Assembly (NCBI GenBank): GCA_963740055.1
Contig: CAVUCL010000005.1
Location: 62,001-126,000 of the forward strand
DNA from: WHSW01 sp963740055
GTDB lineage: Bacteria; Actinomycetota; Thermoleophilia; Solirubrobacterales; 70-9
Direction: 5' to 3'
DNA length: 64,000 nt
Shown here: positions 1-7,162 of the stretch, in pieces
Position numbering within the stretch: the first letter of the stretch is position 1
Layout: every line of letters starts with the position of its first letter
The notes under the pieces: model-generated
What the model was told of the DNA's origin: nothing
Databases searched by the model: none
The model's input: only the letters and a program-made list of their open reading frames with translations
Position numbers and translations under genes: made by a program

Positions 1-690
1 CGCCGCGAGGGCGAAGCCGAGCGTGGTCACGAGGCCGATCGCGAGCGAGCGGCCGCTCTCCTCGAAGGCGACCGGCACCATCTCGGTCGCGAGCATGGTC
101 AGGATCGCGCCACCGGCGAACGCCTGCGTCGCCGCCTGCAGCTCGGGCGAGCCGCCGCCGAGGAGCTCGTAGCCGAGCGCCGCGGCGAGCGCCGAGACCG
201 CCGCGATCGCGAGCCAGACTCCGAGGATCCAGCGCCGGGAGCGCCCGGCGCGCTCGAACTCGTGCGAGGCGGAGATCGACTCCGGCAGGTTGGAGAGGAA
301 GACGGCGGCGACGAAGGCGACGCCGACGCCGCCGCCCTCGACCAGGGTGAGCCCGATCGCCGCCGACTCGGGGATCCCGTCGAGCAGCGCTCCGAGCGCC
401 AGCGCGCCGCCCGCCGACTCCTCCGCATCGGCGCCGCGCCGGTCGAGGCGATGGCTGAGCCCGGCGTAGACGAGCGCCCCGGCCGCGAGCCCGACGGCGA
501 CCGCGCCACCGCCGCCGAGCTCGAGCCCGTCGCCGGTCAGGTCGTAGGCGACGGCGCTGATCAGGACACCGGCGCCGAATGCCATCACGAACGCGACCGT
601 GCGCTTGCTCGGGCGGGCAGCGAACTGCGCCAGCGCGCCGATCACCAGCGCGAGACCGCCGAACAGCCCCCAGAACGCCGCCTCAGCCAT
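1..690 (-). CDS. ZIP-family divalent metal transporter (partial, runs off left edge)
   Basis: The frame is open from the ATG at 690 to base 1 (230 codons), so the C-terminus is missing. The product is strongly hydrophobic, with several membrane helices, and carries two ZIP-like signatures: GALLDGIPESAAIGL in the middle and LSNLPESISAS after it, matching the metal-binding NxPE helices of ZupT-like transporters. It probably moves Zn2+/Fe2+ or similar ions across the inner membrane. Its start overlaps the end of the CoA-transferase gene by 8 bases, so it is the distal gene of the TetR-led operon. Substrate cannot be told from sequence. Confidence 0.8.
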   Translation of the reverse strand, partial: MAEAAFWGLFGGLALVIGALAQFAARPSKRTVAFVMAFGAGVLISAVAYDLTGDGLELGGGGAVAVGLAAGALVYAGLSHRLDRRGADAEESAGGALALGALLDGIPESAAIGLTLVEGGGVGVAFVAAVFLSNLPESISASHEFERAGRSRRWILGVWLAIAAVSALAAALGYELLGGGSPELQAATQAFAGGAILTMLATEMVPVAFEESGRSLAIGLVTTLGFALAA

Positions 691-1999
691 CGAGCACCGA
701 GCGGCCGCCGGAGGCGCGCGCCGCGGCCGCGCGCAGCTCGTCGCGGAACTCGGGGGCGGCGATCTGCGCCAGCGCCTCGCCGCGCTGGTGCACGGTCAGG
801 CCCTGGAGCTCGGCGGCGCCGTGCTCGGTGACGATCACGTCGACCTGGTGGCGCGGGGTGGTGATCACCTCGCCGGCGCCGAAGTGCGAGACGATCCGCG
901 AGCGCCGCTCGCCGCCGATCTCGACCGTCGACGGCAGGCAGAGAAGGGCCCGGTCGGAGAGCGAGAGCGCCGGCCCGGAGATGAAGTCCTCGTGGCCGCC
1001 GATGCCGGAGAACTGCACGCCCCCGATCGTGTCGGCGACCACCTGGCCGTGGACGTCGACCGCGAGCGCGCCGTTGATCGTCACCATGTCGCGGTTGCGC
1101 CCGATCAGGTCCGGCGAGTTGACCACGTCGACGGGCAGGAACGCGACCTCGCGGTTGTCGTCGAGCCACTCGTAGAGCTGCGGCGAGCCGCCGGCGAAGG
1201 TCGCCACCGAGACCCCCTCGAACTGGCCCTTGCGGCGGTTCGAGACCTTGCCCGAGCGGTGCAGCTTCATCAGGCCGTCGGTGAACATCTCCGAGTGGAT
1301 CCCGTAGTCGCCGCCGTCACCCTCGGCGAGCCTGCCGACGAGCGCCGACGGCACCGACCCGATCCCGGTCTGCAGCGTCGCGCCGTCGCCGATGAAGCGG
1401 CGCGCGTGCCTGGCGATCGCCTCGTCGACCTCCCCGGGCTCGGCCTCGGGGAGCGCGAACGGCTCGGCCTCGCTCTCGATCAGCAGGTCGGCCTGCTCGA
1501 CGTGGATCGCGTGGCGGTACTCGGGCGCGAGCCCGTGGGTGCGGGGAAACCGCGGCGACGTCTCGACCACCAGTAGCCGCTCGGGGTCGGCCGCGGCGCG
1601 CTCGAGCTCGGCGAAGGTGCCACCGGCGTGCAGGGAGAGGCTGCACCAGCCGTCGGCGTCGGGCGCCGCGGCCACGGTCGCCATCACGCGCGGGCGCTGC
1701 TGCTCGAGCAGCGGGGCGAAGCGGCGGAAGTCGGCGGGGGCGAAGCCGATGTTCGCGCCCTGGTCGCGCAGCGCCCGCTCGACCGGGCCGAAGAAGCCGG
1801 AGAGCACGTGCACGCCGGGGTGCTTGTAGGCCTCCGACCAGGCGAGCAGCAGGGCGCCGCCGATCCTCAGGTCGGTCCAGTCGTCGCGCTCGCCGAGCGC
1901 GGCGAGGAAAGCGGGCGGCTGGCCCGGGCCGAGCGGGATCCCGAGCGTGTCCGCGGGCTCGAGCCGGGCGACCGCGTCGGCCGCGCTGACAGCGCTCAA
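683..1999 (-). CDS. Acetyl-CoA hydrolase/CoA-transferase family protein
   Basis: A 438-residue protein of the acetyl-CoA hydrolase/4-hydroxybutyrate CoA-transferase family, close to the usual length. It shows the glycine-rich GIGSVPSALV segment and the IHSEMFTDG motif whose Glu is the likely CoA-thioester-forming residue. The C-terminal half has the typical GGVQFSGIGGHEDF segment. The only start consistent with the upstream gene is TTG at 1999, which overlaps the TetR stop as TTGA, indicating translational coupling. It would move CoA between short-chain acids such as acetate, acetoacetate or butyrate; the actual substrate is unknown. Same operon as TetR and the ZIP transporter. Confidence 0.85.
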   Translation of the reverse strand: MSAVSAADAVARLEPADTLGIPLGPGQPPAFLAALGERDDWTDLRIGGALLLAWSEAYKHPGVHVLSGFFGPVERALRDQGANIGFAPADFRRFAPLLEQQRPRVMATVAAAPDADGWCSLSLHAGGTFAELERAAADPERLLVVETSPRFPRTHGLAPEYRHAIHVEQADLLIESEAEPFALPEAEPGEVDEAIARHARRFIGDGATLQTGIGSVPSALVGRLAEGDGGDYGIHSEMFTDGLMKLHRSGKVSNRRKGQFEGVSVATFAGGSPQLYEWLDDNREVAFLPVDVVNSPDLIGRNRDMVTINGALAVDVHGQVVADTIGGVQFSGIGGHEDFISGPALSLSDRALLCLPSTVEIGGERRSRIVSHFGAGEVITTPRHQVDVIVTEHGAAELQGLTVHQRGEALAQIAAPEFRDELRAAAARASGGRSVLDG

Positions 2000-2568
2000 G
2001 CGCGCAGGCCGGCGAGCATGATCTCGAGGTAGCGCTTCCAGCTCATCGCCGGCATCCCGTCGCGGGCGCGGACCGCGCGCCCGATCCCGCAGATCAGGCT
2101 CGGCACGTCCCAGGCGACGACGTCGGCGCGCAGCTGTCCGCTCAGCTGCGCCCGCTCGACCACCTGCCCGGTGAGCTCGAGCAGGCCGACCCGCCGGGCG
2201 GCCTCGCCGCAGGTGTCGCCGTGCTGGTCCATCGCCTCGGAGAGGGCGCGGTCGTCGGCCATCACCTGCGCCGAGTAGGTCATGAAGCGCTCGAAGCCCT
2301 CCCACGGGTCGTCGGCCTCGAGCGCCTCGCGCGCCGCCGCGGCGAGGCCCTCGAAGCGCTCGTTGGCGAGCGCCTCGAGCAGGTCGAGCTTGGTCGGGAA
2401 GTGGCGGTAGACGGTGCCGACGCCGACCCCGGCCTCGGCCGCGATCTCGTCGATCTGCGCCTCGAGCCCGTGCTCGGCGAACCGGCGGCGGGCGGCGACG
2501 AGCAGCTTCTCGCGGTTTCGCTTTGCATCCGCGCGCTGACCGCGCTCGCCGGTGGTGACGGTGCTCAT
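1996..2568 (-). CDS. TetR/AcrR family repressor
   Basis: A 190-residue TetR regulator. The N-terminal helix-turn-helix (about residues 20-65) contains the family signature IAAEAGVGVGTVYRHFPTK. The C-terminal half is a divergent ligand-binding domain. It is divergently transcribed from the DHA2 exporter and heads an operon with a CoA-transferase and a metal transporter. Two copies of CGGAA-N6-TTCCG lie in the shared promoter region, so it probably autoregulates and represses the exporter until an inducer binds. ATG start with GAGAGG upstream. Confidence 0.9.
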   Translation of the reverse strand: MSTVTTGERGQRADAKRNREKLLVAARRRFAEHGLEAQIDEIAAEAGVGVGTVYRHFPTKLDLLEALANERFEGLAAAAREALEADDPWEGFERFMTYSAQVMADDRALSEAMDQHGDTCGEAARRVGLLELTGQVVERAQLSGQLRADVVAWDVPSLICGIGRAVRARDGMPAMSWKRYLEIMLAGLRA

Positions 2569-2605
2569 CTGTGCCTCTCTCGTGACCGGTGGGGTCGGAC
2601 GACAA

Positions 2606-2655
2606 ACGGAACACCGATTCCGTATAGTCTCCTCTCAACCGGAACTCGAGTTCCG
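2606..2655. promoter_or_regulatory. Paired operators between TetR and exporter genes
   Basis: Two inverted repeats share the form CGGAA-N6-TTCCG: 2606-2623 (ACGGAA...TTCCGT) and 2640-2655 (CGGAACTCGAGTTCCG, a perfect 16-bp palindrome). Their centres are 33 bp apart, about three helical turns. The first overlaps a possible -10, TATAGT at 2623-2628. The position between divergent TetR and MFS genes suggests that TetR binds here. Confidence 0.7.
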
Positions 2656-2692
2656 ATTATGACACAGGTAGGCAAGTGAGAGGAGCGGGCGG

Positions 2693-4159
2693 ATGACGAC
2701 GCAGCAGCAGTTCGAGAGCAGAAGGTGGTACGCGCTGGCGCTGCTGGCGATGGCGCAGTTCGTCGTCGTCCTCGATGCCGCGATCGTCAACGTCGCCCTG
2801 CCGACGATCGGCGACTCGCTGAGCGTCTCCCAGGACAACCTCTCCTGGGTCGTCAACGCCTACGTGCTCACCTTCGGTGGCTTCCTGCTGCTCGGCGGCC
2901 GGCTCGCCGACCTGCTCGGACGCCGGCGGGTGTTCATGGGCGGGTTGATCCTGTTCGCGCTCGCCTCGCTGGTCGGCGGCTTCGCCCAGAGCGAGGGGAC
3001 GCTGATCGCCGCCCGCGCGGTCCAGGGCCTCGGCGCCGCGATCCTCTCGCCGGCGGCGCTTTCGATCGTCACCACCACCTTCCGCGACGGCTCCGAGCGC
3101 AACAAGGCTCTCGGCGTCTGGGGCGCGGTCGCCGGCGCCGGCGGCGCCGCGGGGGTGCTGCTCGGCGGCGTGCTGACCGAGTACCTGGGCTGGGAGTGGG
3201 TGCTGTGGGTCAACGTGCCGATCGGGATCGGCGCCGCGATCATCGCCCCGCGGCTGATCGCCGAGAGTCGCTCCGAGTCCGAGAGCCGCAGCTTCGACGT
3301 CGGCGGTGCGGTCAGCGTCACCGCCGGTCTCTCGCTGCTCGTCTACGCGCTGGTCGAAGCGCCGGACGCCGGCTGGGGATCCGGACAAACGATCGGCCTG
3401 CTGGCGCTCGCGGTCGCGCTGATCGCCGTCTTCGTCGCGATCGAGCGGCGCTCGGCCTCGCCGCTGGTCCCGTTCTCGATCTTCCGCGTGCGGACGATCA
3501 CCGGCGCCAACGTGGTCGGGATCCTGACCGGGGCCTCGCTGTTCTCGATGTTCTTCTTCATCTCGCTCTACATGCAGAACGTGCTCGGCTTCAGCGCGAT
3601 CGAGGCCGGGCTCGCCTACCTGCCGCTCTCGGTCGCGATCATCCTCTCCGCCGGCGTCGCCTCGCAGCTGGTGACCAGGGTCGGGTTCAAGCCGATCCTC
3701 GCCGCCGGGATGGCGCTGATCTCACTCGGCCTGCTCTGGTTCAGCCAGATCTCCGCCGGCGGCAGCTACGTCGCCGACGTCCTCGGCCCCTCGCTCGTCG
3801 CCGCGGTCGGGCTCGGGTTCGCGTTCGTGCCGCAGACGATCGCGGCCGTGTCCGGGATCGCCGAGCACGAGGCCGGGCTCGCGAGCGGGCTGATCAACAC
3901 CTCGCAGCAGGTCGGCGGCGCGCTCGGGCTGGCGATCCTCTCGACCGTCGCCTTCACGCAGATCAACGACGCCGCGGCGGCGGCCGGTGCCGCGCCCGAC
4001 GCGGCCGTGCTCACCGGCGGCTACGGGGACGCGTTCCTGGCCGGCTCGGTGATCGCCCTGCTCGGGGTGGTGGCGGCGCTGTTGTTGATCCGCAGCTCGG
4101 ACAGCCGCGCCCACGTCGAGCTCGGCGCCGAGGCGGCGGAGACCCCGTCGGCCTCCTGA
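2693..4159 (+). CDS. MFS drug exporter, DHA2 (14-TMS) family
   Basis: A 488-residue inner-membrane protein with the EmrB/QacA layout: about 14 hydrophobic segments, motif A near residue 75 (GRLADLLGRRRV) and a motif-C-like stretch with GGVLTEYLGWEWVLWVNVPIG. It opens with ALLAMAQFVVVLDAAIVNVALP, typical of TM1 in this family. It would export toxic or drug-like molecules using the proton gradient. GGAG sits 6 bases before the ATG. Control by the adjacent divergent TetR gene is the obvious reading. The compound exported is unknown. Confidence 0.9.
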   Translation: MTTQQQFESRRWYALALLAMAQFVVVLDAAIVNVALPTIGDSLSVSQDNLSWVVNAYVLTFGGFLLLGGRLADLLGRRRVFMGGLILFALASLVGGFAQSEGTLIAARAVQGLGAAILSPAALSIVTTTFRDGSERNKALGVWGAVAGAGGAAGVLLGGVLTEYLGWEWVLWVNVPIGIGAAIIAPRLIAESRSESESRSFDVGGAVSVTAGLSLLVYALVEAPDAGWGSGQTIGLLALAVALIAVFVAIERRSASPLVPFSIFRVRTITGANVVGILTGASLFSMFFFISLYMQNVLGFSAIEAGLAYLPLSVAIILSAGVASQLVTRVGFKPILAAGMALISLGLLWFSQISAGGSYVADVLGPSLVAAVGLGFAFVPQTIAAVSGIAEHEAGLASGLINTSQQVGGALGLAILSTVAFTQINDAAAAAGAAPDAAVLTGGYGDAFLAGSVIALLGVVAALLLIRSSDSRAHVELGAEAAETPSAS

Positions 4160-4185
4160 GCGGTGCGCGCGACGGCCGGCTGAGC

Positions 4186-4277
4186 TACGCTCCGCGACGT
4201 TAACCGTGCGTGGCAGTTCGCAGGCGTCCTTACAGGGATCCCTCGTACCGCGTGCACTCGAGTTCCCTGGAGGAACA
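4186..4277 (+). promoter_or_regulatory. Putative cspA promoter and long 5' leader
   Basis: TACGCT at 4186-4191 is a plausible -10, giving a leader of about 80 bases before the TTG. AGGGA (4234-4238) can pair with TCCCT (4264-4268) just before the GGAGG at 4269-4273. Cold-shock mRNAs typically have long structured leaders; the promoter itself is only tentative. Confidence 0.35.
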
Positions 4278-4475
4278 TTGCAGACAGGAACAGTCAAGTG
4301 GTTCAACCACGAGAAGGGCTTCGGCTTCATCACTCCCGATGAGGCGGGCCGCGACCTCTTCGTCCACCAGAGTCAGGTGGAGGGCGGCGGCGCACTTGCC
4401 GACGGCGCCAAGGTCGAGTTCGAATCCGAGGAGAGCGACAAGGGCCCGCGGGCGATCAACGTGCGCAACGTCTAG
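4278..4475 (+). CDS. cspA: Cold-shock protein (CspA family)
   Basis: A 65-residue single-domain cold-shock protein. It contains both RNA-binding motifs, KGFGFI (RNP1) and DLFVHQS (RNP2), and starts with the family-typical Q-T-G-T-V-K-W-F. The start is TTG at 4278, four bases after GGAGG; longer readings would add an unrelated N-terminal tail. It is expected to bind single-stranded RNA/DNA and melt mRNA structure in the cytoplasm. Monocistronic, followed by a hairpin terminator. Confidence 0.93.
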   Translation: MQTGTVKWFNHEKGFGFITPDEAGRDLFVHQSQVEGGGALADGAKVEFESEESDKGPRAINVRNV

Positions 4476-4499
4476 CTCAGCGCCCAGCTTTCAGCGTTC

Positions 4500-4540
4500 G
4501 AGGGGCGGTGCCGTTCGCGGCGCCGCCCCTCTTCGTTCTC
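4500..4540 (+). terminator. Hairpin terminator after cspA
   Basis: GAGGGGCGG (4500-4508) pairs with CCGCCCCTC (4523-4531), a 9-bp stem followed by the pyrimidine stretch TTCGTTCTC. It lies 24 bases after the cspA stop and between convergent genes. Confidence 0.7.
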
Positions 4541-4967
4541 AGGCGCCGAGCTCGCGCCGCAACCCGTCCGCGGCGTCGCCGCCGAGGCGCTTGAACATCA
4601 GGCCGAGGACCGGGTTGGCGAGCCGCATCGCGCCCTTCGGCGCCAGGTCGGCGTCGTAGGTGACCTCGCAGCCGCTCGCGGTCTCGCGGAAGCTGATCGT
4701 GTCTTCGGAGACCACGGTCGGGCTCTCGGCACGGAGCACGATCCGCCGCTCGGGCTCGAACGCGGTCGTCCGGTAGATGAACTGCAGCTCGCGCCCGGCG
4801 AAGCGGACGACGACCTCGAACTCGGTGCCGGGCCCCGGACGCTCGCCGAGCATCCGCGCGCGGACGACGCTCGGGTCCCACTCGGCGACCGAGCTGAAGT
4901 CGGCGAGGTAGGCGAACGCCTCGCCGACCGGCTTCGGCGACGCGATCGTGCCGGTGTAGCGGGCCAT
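4539..4967 (-). CDS. SRPBCC-superfamily protein (polyketide cyclase/START-like)
   Basis: A 142-residue protein with the SRPBCC helix-grip pattern: an N-terminal strand ending in SPKPVGEAFAYLADFSSVAEWDPSV, then alternating strands and a C-terminal amphipathic helix. The fold makes a hydrophobic cavity that binds lipids, polyketides or other apolar ligands; no catalytic residue can be assigned. It begins 8 bases after the SDR stop with no clear Shine-Dalgarno, so it is probably coupled to the SDR in one light/B12-regulated unit (see the CarH-like gene). Confidence 0.8.
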   Translation of the reverse strand: MARYTGTIASPKPVGEAFAYLADFSSVAEWDPSVVRARMLGERPGPGTEFEVVVRFAGRELQFIYRTTAFEPERRIVLRAESPTVVSEDTISFRETASGCEVTYDADLAPKGAMRLANPVLGLMFKRLGGDAADGLRRELGA

Positions 4968-4975
4968 CGAAACGC

Positions 4976-6052
4976 TCAGGCGCGGTCGGCGGCCGCGGCG
5001 GCGGCGGAGCCGGCCTCGGTCGCGTCCTCGCTGTAGCCCGAGAGCCGCGCGCACTGCTCCCACAGCCGCTCGCGCTCGGCCGCCGACTCGCGCGTCCACG
5101 GCACCCGGTTCGCGGGGCGCGGGGCGCGGTCGTGCCAGAACAGGCCCGGGTTCTCGGCCGGCTCCGAGGCGCTCGCGAGCCAGACGATCGTGTCGGCGGC
5201 CTGGTCGGCGTCGCGAAGCAACGGCCCCATCAGCCTGCGAAAGCGCGGCAGCGAGGTCCGCACTCCCGGGGTGTCGGCCCAGCCCGGGTGCATGGCGTGG
5301 ACGCCGACGCCGCTGCCGCGCAGGCGCTCGGCCCAGACCTCGGTCAGCGCGACCTCGCAGCGCTTGCTGTGGGCATAGAAGGTGGGCGGGTCGTAGTCGC
5401 GCCCGCTGAGCTCGAGGTCGTCGACGCGCAGGCGTTGCGTGTACATGCCGCCCGAGGAGACGTTGATCACCCGCGAGGGCGCCCCGCGGCGGAGCACCGC
5501 CAAGAGCAGATTGGTGAGCAGGAACGGCCCGAGGACGTTGGTGGCGAAGGTGAGCTCGAAGCCCTCGTCGGTGAGCGTGCGCTCGGGCGGCATCGCGCCG
5601 GCGTTGTTGACCAGCACGTGCAGCTCGTCGTGCTCGGTGCGAAAGCGGGAGGCGAACTCGCGCACCGAGGCGAGCGACGAGACGTCGCAGAGGTGAAGCT
5701 CGAGCCGGTCGGAGCCGGTGCGCTCGGAGATCCGTGCCCGCATGTCCTCGCCGCGCCCGCGATCGCGGGCGACGAGGTGGACCGTCGCGCCGCCGCGGGC
5801 GAAGCGCTCGGCGGCCGCCGCGCCGATCCCCGAGGTCGCTCCGGTGATCGCGATCGACCAGCCGGCGAGCCGGTCCTCCGGGCGCGGGTCGTTCCAAAGC
5901 CGCTCGCGAACCCCGTAGCCGATCCGGCTGTAGCCGGGGAGGACGGTCCAGTCGAGCGCCTTGTCGAGCAGCGAGCCGAGCACTCCGGTCACGTTATCCG
6001 GCCTCGATCGTGCGGCCCGCGGCGGCAGCGGCTCGGAGTGCGATTTGCGCAT
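4976..6052 (-). CDS. Short-chain dehydrogenase/reductase (retinol-dehydrogenase-like SDR)
   Basis: A classical SDR of up to 358 residues. It has the nucleotide-binding GATSGIG motif about 75 residues in, VNNAG, a catalytic Ser in NVSSGGMY and the active site Y-AHS-K (YAHSKR). The N-terminal about 60 residues (GYGVRERLWNDP) are an extension common in this subgroup. The start is uncertain: ATG at 6052 is the furthest plausible one, and GTG at 5993 is the alternative; neither has a good Shine-Dalgarno. It is divergent from the CarH-like regulator and followed by an SRPBCC gene. The likely substrate is a lipid or terpenoid alcohol/ketone; this is inference. Confidence 0.85.
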   Translation of the reverse strand: MRKSHSEPLPPRAARSRPDNVTGVLGSLLDKALDWTVLPGYSRIGYGVRERLWNDPRPEDRLAGWSIAITGATSGIGAAAAERFARGGATVHLVARDRGRGEDMRARISERTGSDRLELHLCDVSSLASVREFASRFRTEHDELHVLVNNAGAMPPERTLTDEGFELTFATNVLGPFLLTNLLLAVLRRGAPSRVINVSSGGMYTQRLRVDDLELSGRDYDPPTFYAHSKRCEVALTEVWAERLRGSGVGVHAMHPGWADTPGVRTSLPRFRRLMGPLLRDADQAADTIVWLASASEPAENPGLFWHDRAPRPANRVPWTRESAAERERLWEQCARLSGYSEDATEAGSAAAAAADRA

Positions 6053-6080
6053 GCGTTCATGGTACGTCCAATTTAGCGCA

Positions 6081-6148
6081 TCCGATGTTCCTGAGAGTGT
6101 TGCCCATCGGAGGCGTTTTTGTATAGACTTTGCACGAGGTTGGCGCAA
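6081..6148. promoter_or_regulatory. Overlapping divergent promoters and dyad, SDR / CarH-like gene
   Basis: On the plus strand TTGCCC (6100-6105), a 16-bp spacer and TATAGA (6122-6127) form a sigma-70-like promoter for the regulator. On the minus strand TTGCGC (6148-6143), a 17-bp spacer and TATACA (6125-6120) form one for the SDR; the two -10 boxes share four bases. TCCGATG (6081-6087) and CATCGGA (6105-6111) make a perfect 7-bp inverted repeat with a 17-bp spacer. A repressor bound here would silence both directions. Confidence 0.6.
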
Positions 6149-6178
6149 GGGACCGAGATCCGCAGGCCCCGCCCCCGG

Positions 6179-7147
6179 GTGCGCATCGGCGAGCTCAGTC
6201 GCCGGGTCGGGGTGCGGCCGGAGACTCTGCGGGCGTGGGAACGGCGCTACGGCCTCCTCGACCCGGAGCGAACCGGCGGCGGATACCGGCTCTACTCGAC
6301 CGCCGACGAGGCGCGGGTCAGGGCGATGACGGAGTTGCTCGAACAGGGTGTCTCCGCGGCCGAGGCGGCAAGGCTTGCCCGCGAGAACCATCACCTCGCG
6401 GGCGAAGTCGGGCCTGGCACGACCGAGGCGGGACGCGCGGCGCTTGCAACTGGTGCCGCGCTGGCGGAGCCCCTCGTGCCAGCGGCGGGCACCCGGGCAC
6501 CTGCTCCGGTGCCCGCCCAAGGCCCGATCCTGGTCGAGCACCGGGAGCGGCTGCTCGCCGCGCTCGCCGGCTTCGACGAGTCGGGCGCGCACGCCGCGCT
6601 CGACGAGATACTCGGTCGCTTCTCGATCGATGCCGTGCTCGTCGAGGTCGTGATCCCGCTCCTGGCCGAGGTCGGCGAGCGCTGGCGCAGCGAGCAGCTG
6701 ACGGTCGCGCAGGAGCACTTCTCGACCGAGCTCCTGCGCGCCCGCCTGCTCGGCGTCGGCCGCGGCTGGGGCTCGGGGTCCGGCCCGCTGGCGCTGCTCG
6801 CCTGCCCGCCGGCGGAGCGCCACGACGTCGGCCTGATCGCCTTCGGACTCGCGCTGCGCGCCCGCGGCTGGCGGATCGCCTACCTCGGCGCCGACACGCC
6901 GGTCGCGACGATGAGTGACACCGCCGAGCGCCTCGACCCCGACGCGGTGGTCGTCGCCGCGGTCGAGCCGGGCGCGTTCGAGGCGGCCCTGCGGCCGCTG
7001 CGGGCGCTCGGTGAGCGCCACCTGCTGCTGATCGGCGGCGCAGGCGCCAACGCCGAGGTCGCGCGCTCGGTCGGTGCCGCGCACCTGCGCGGCGACCCGA
7101 TCGCCGCCGCCCGCTGGGTCGCCGAGCCGGCGCTCGCCAGGTCCTAG
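6179..7147 (+). CDS. CarH/LitR-like MerR regulator with B12-binding (photoreceptor) domain
   Basis: About 322 residues in three parts. Residues 1-70 are a MerR winged helix (RIGELSRRVGVRPETLRAWERRYGLL). After a linker comes the four-helix cobalamin cap with the diagnostic W-x9-E-H (W169, E179, H180). A Rossmann B12-binding domain follows with E-x-H-x-x-G (E213, H215, G218), where H215 would be the lower Co ligand. These signatures define the CarH/LitR group, whose members bind adenosylcobalamin in the dark, repress, and release DNA in light. The residue after W169 is Arg, whereas Thermus CarH has the light-adduct His there. GTG at 6179 starts the domain exactly; TTG at 6140 is an alternative. 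It is divergent from the SDR. Confidence 0.85.
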   Translation: MRIGELSRRVGVRPETLRAWERRYGLLDPERTGGGYRLYSTADEARVRAMTELLEQGVSAAEAARLARENHHLAGEVGPGTTEAGRAALATGAALAEPLVPAAGTRAPAPVPAQGPILVEHRERLLAALAGFDESGAHAALDEILGRFSIDAVLVEVVIPLLAEVGERWRSEQLTVAQEHFSTELLRARLLGVGRGWGSGSGPLALLACPPAERHDVGLIAFGLALRARGWRIAYLGADTPVATMSDTAERLDPDAVVVAAVEPGAFEAALRPLRALGERHLLLIGGAGANAEVARSVGAAHLRGDPIAAARWVAEPALARS

Positions 7148-7162
7148 ACGCGTCCGCGAGGC

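Noticed and set aside
683..2638. A 651-residue reading of the CoA-transferase
   Set aside because: Its first 210 residues are the TetR gene read out of frame (Arg-rich); the homologous part begins at TTG 1999.
4976..7084. A 702-residue reading of the SDR gene
   Set aside because: The extra N-terminal part is antisense to the CarH-like gene and has no family similarity; a promoter sits between the two genes.
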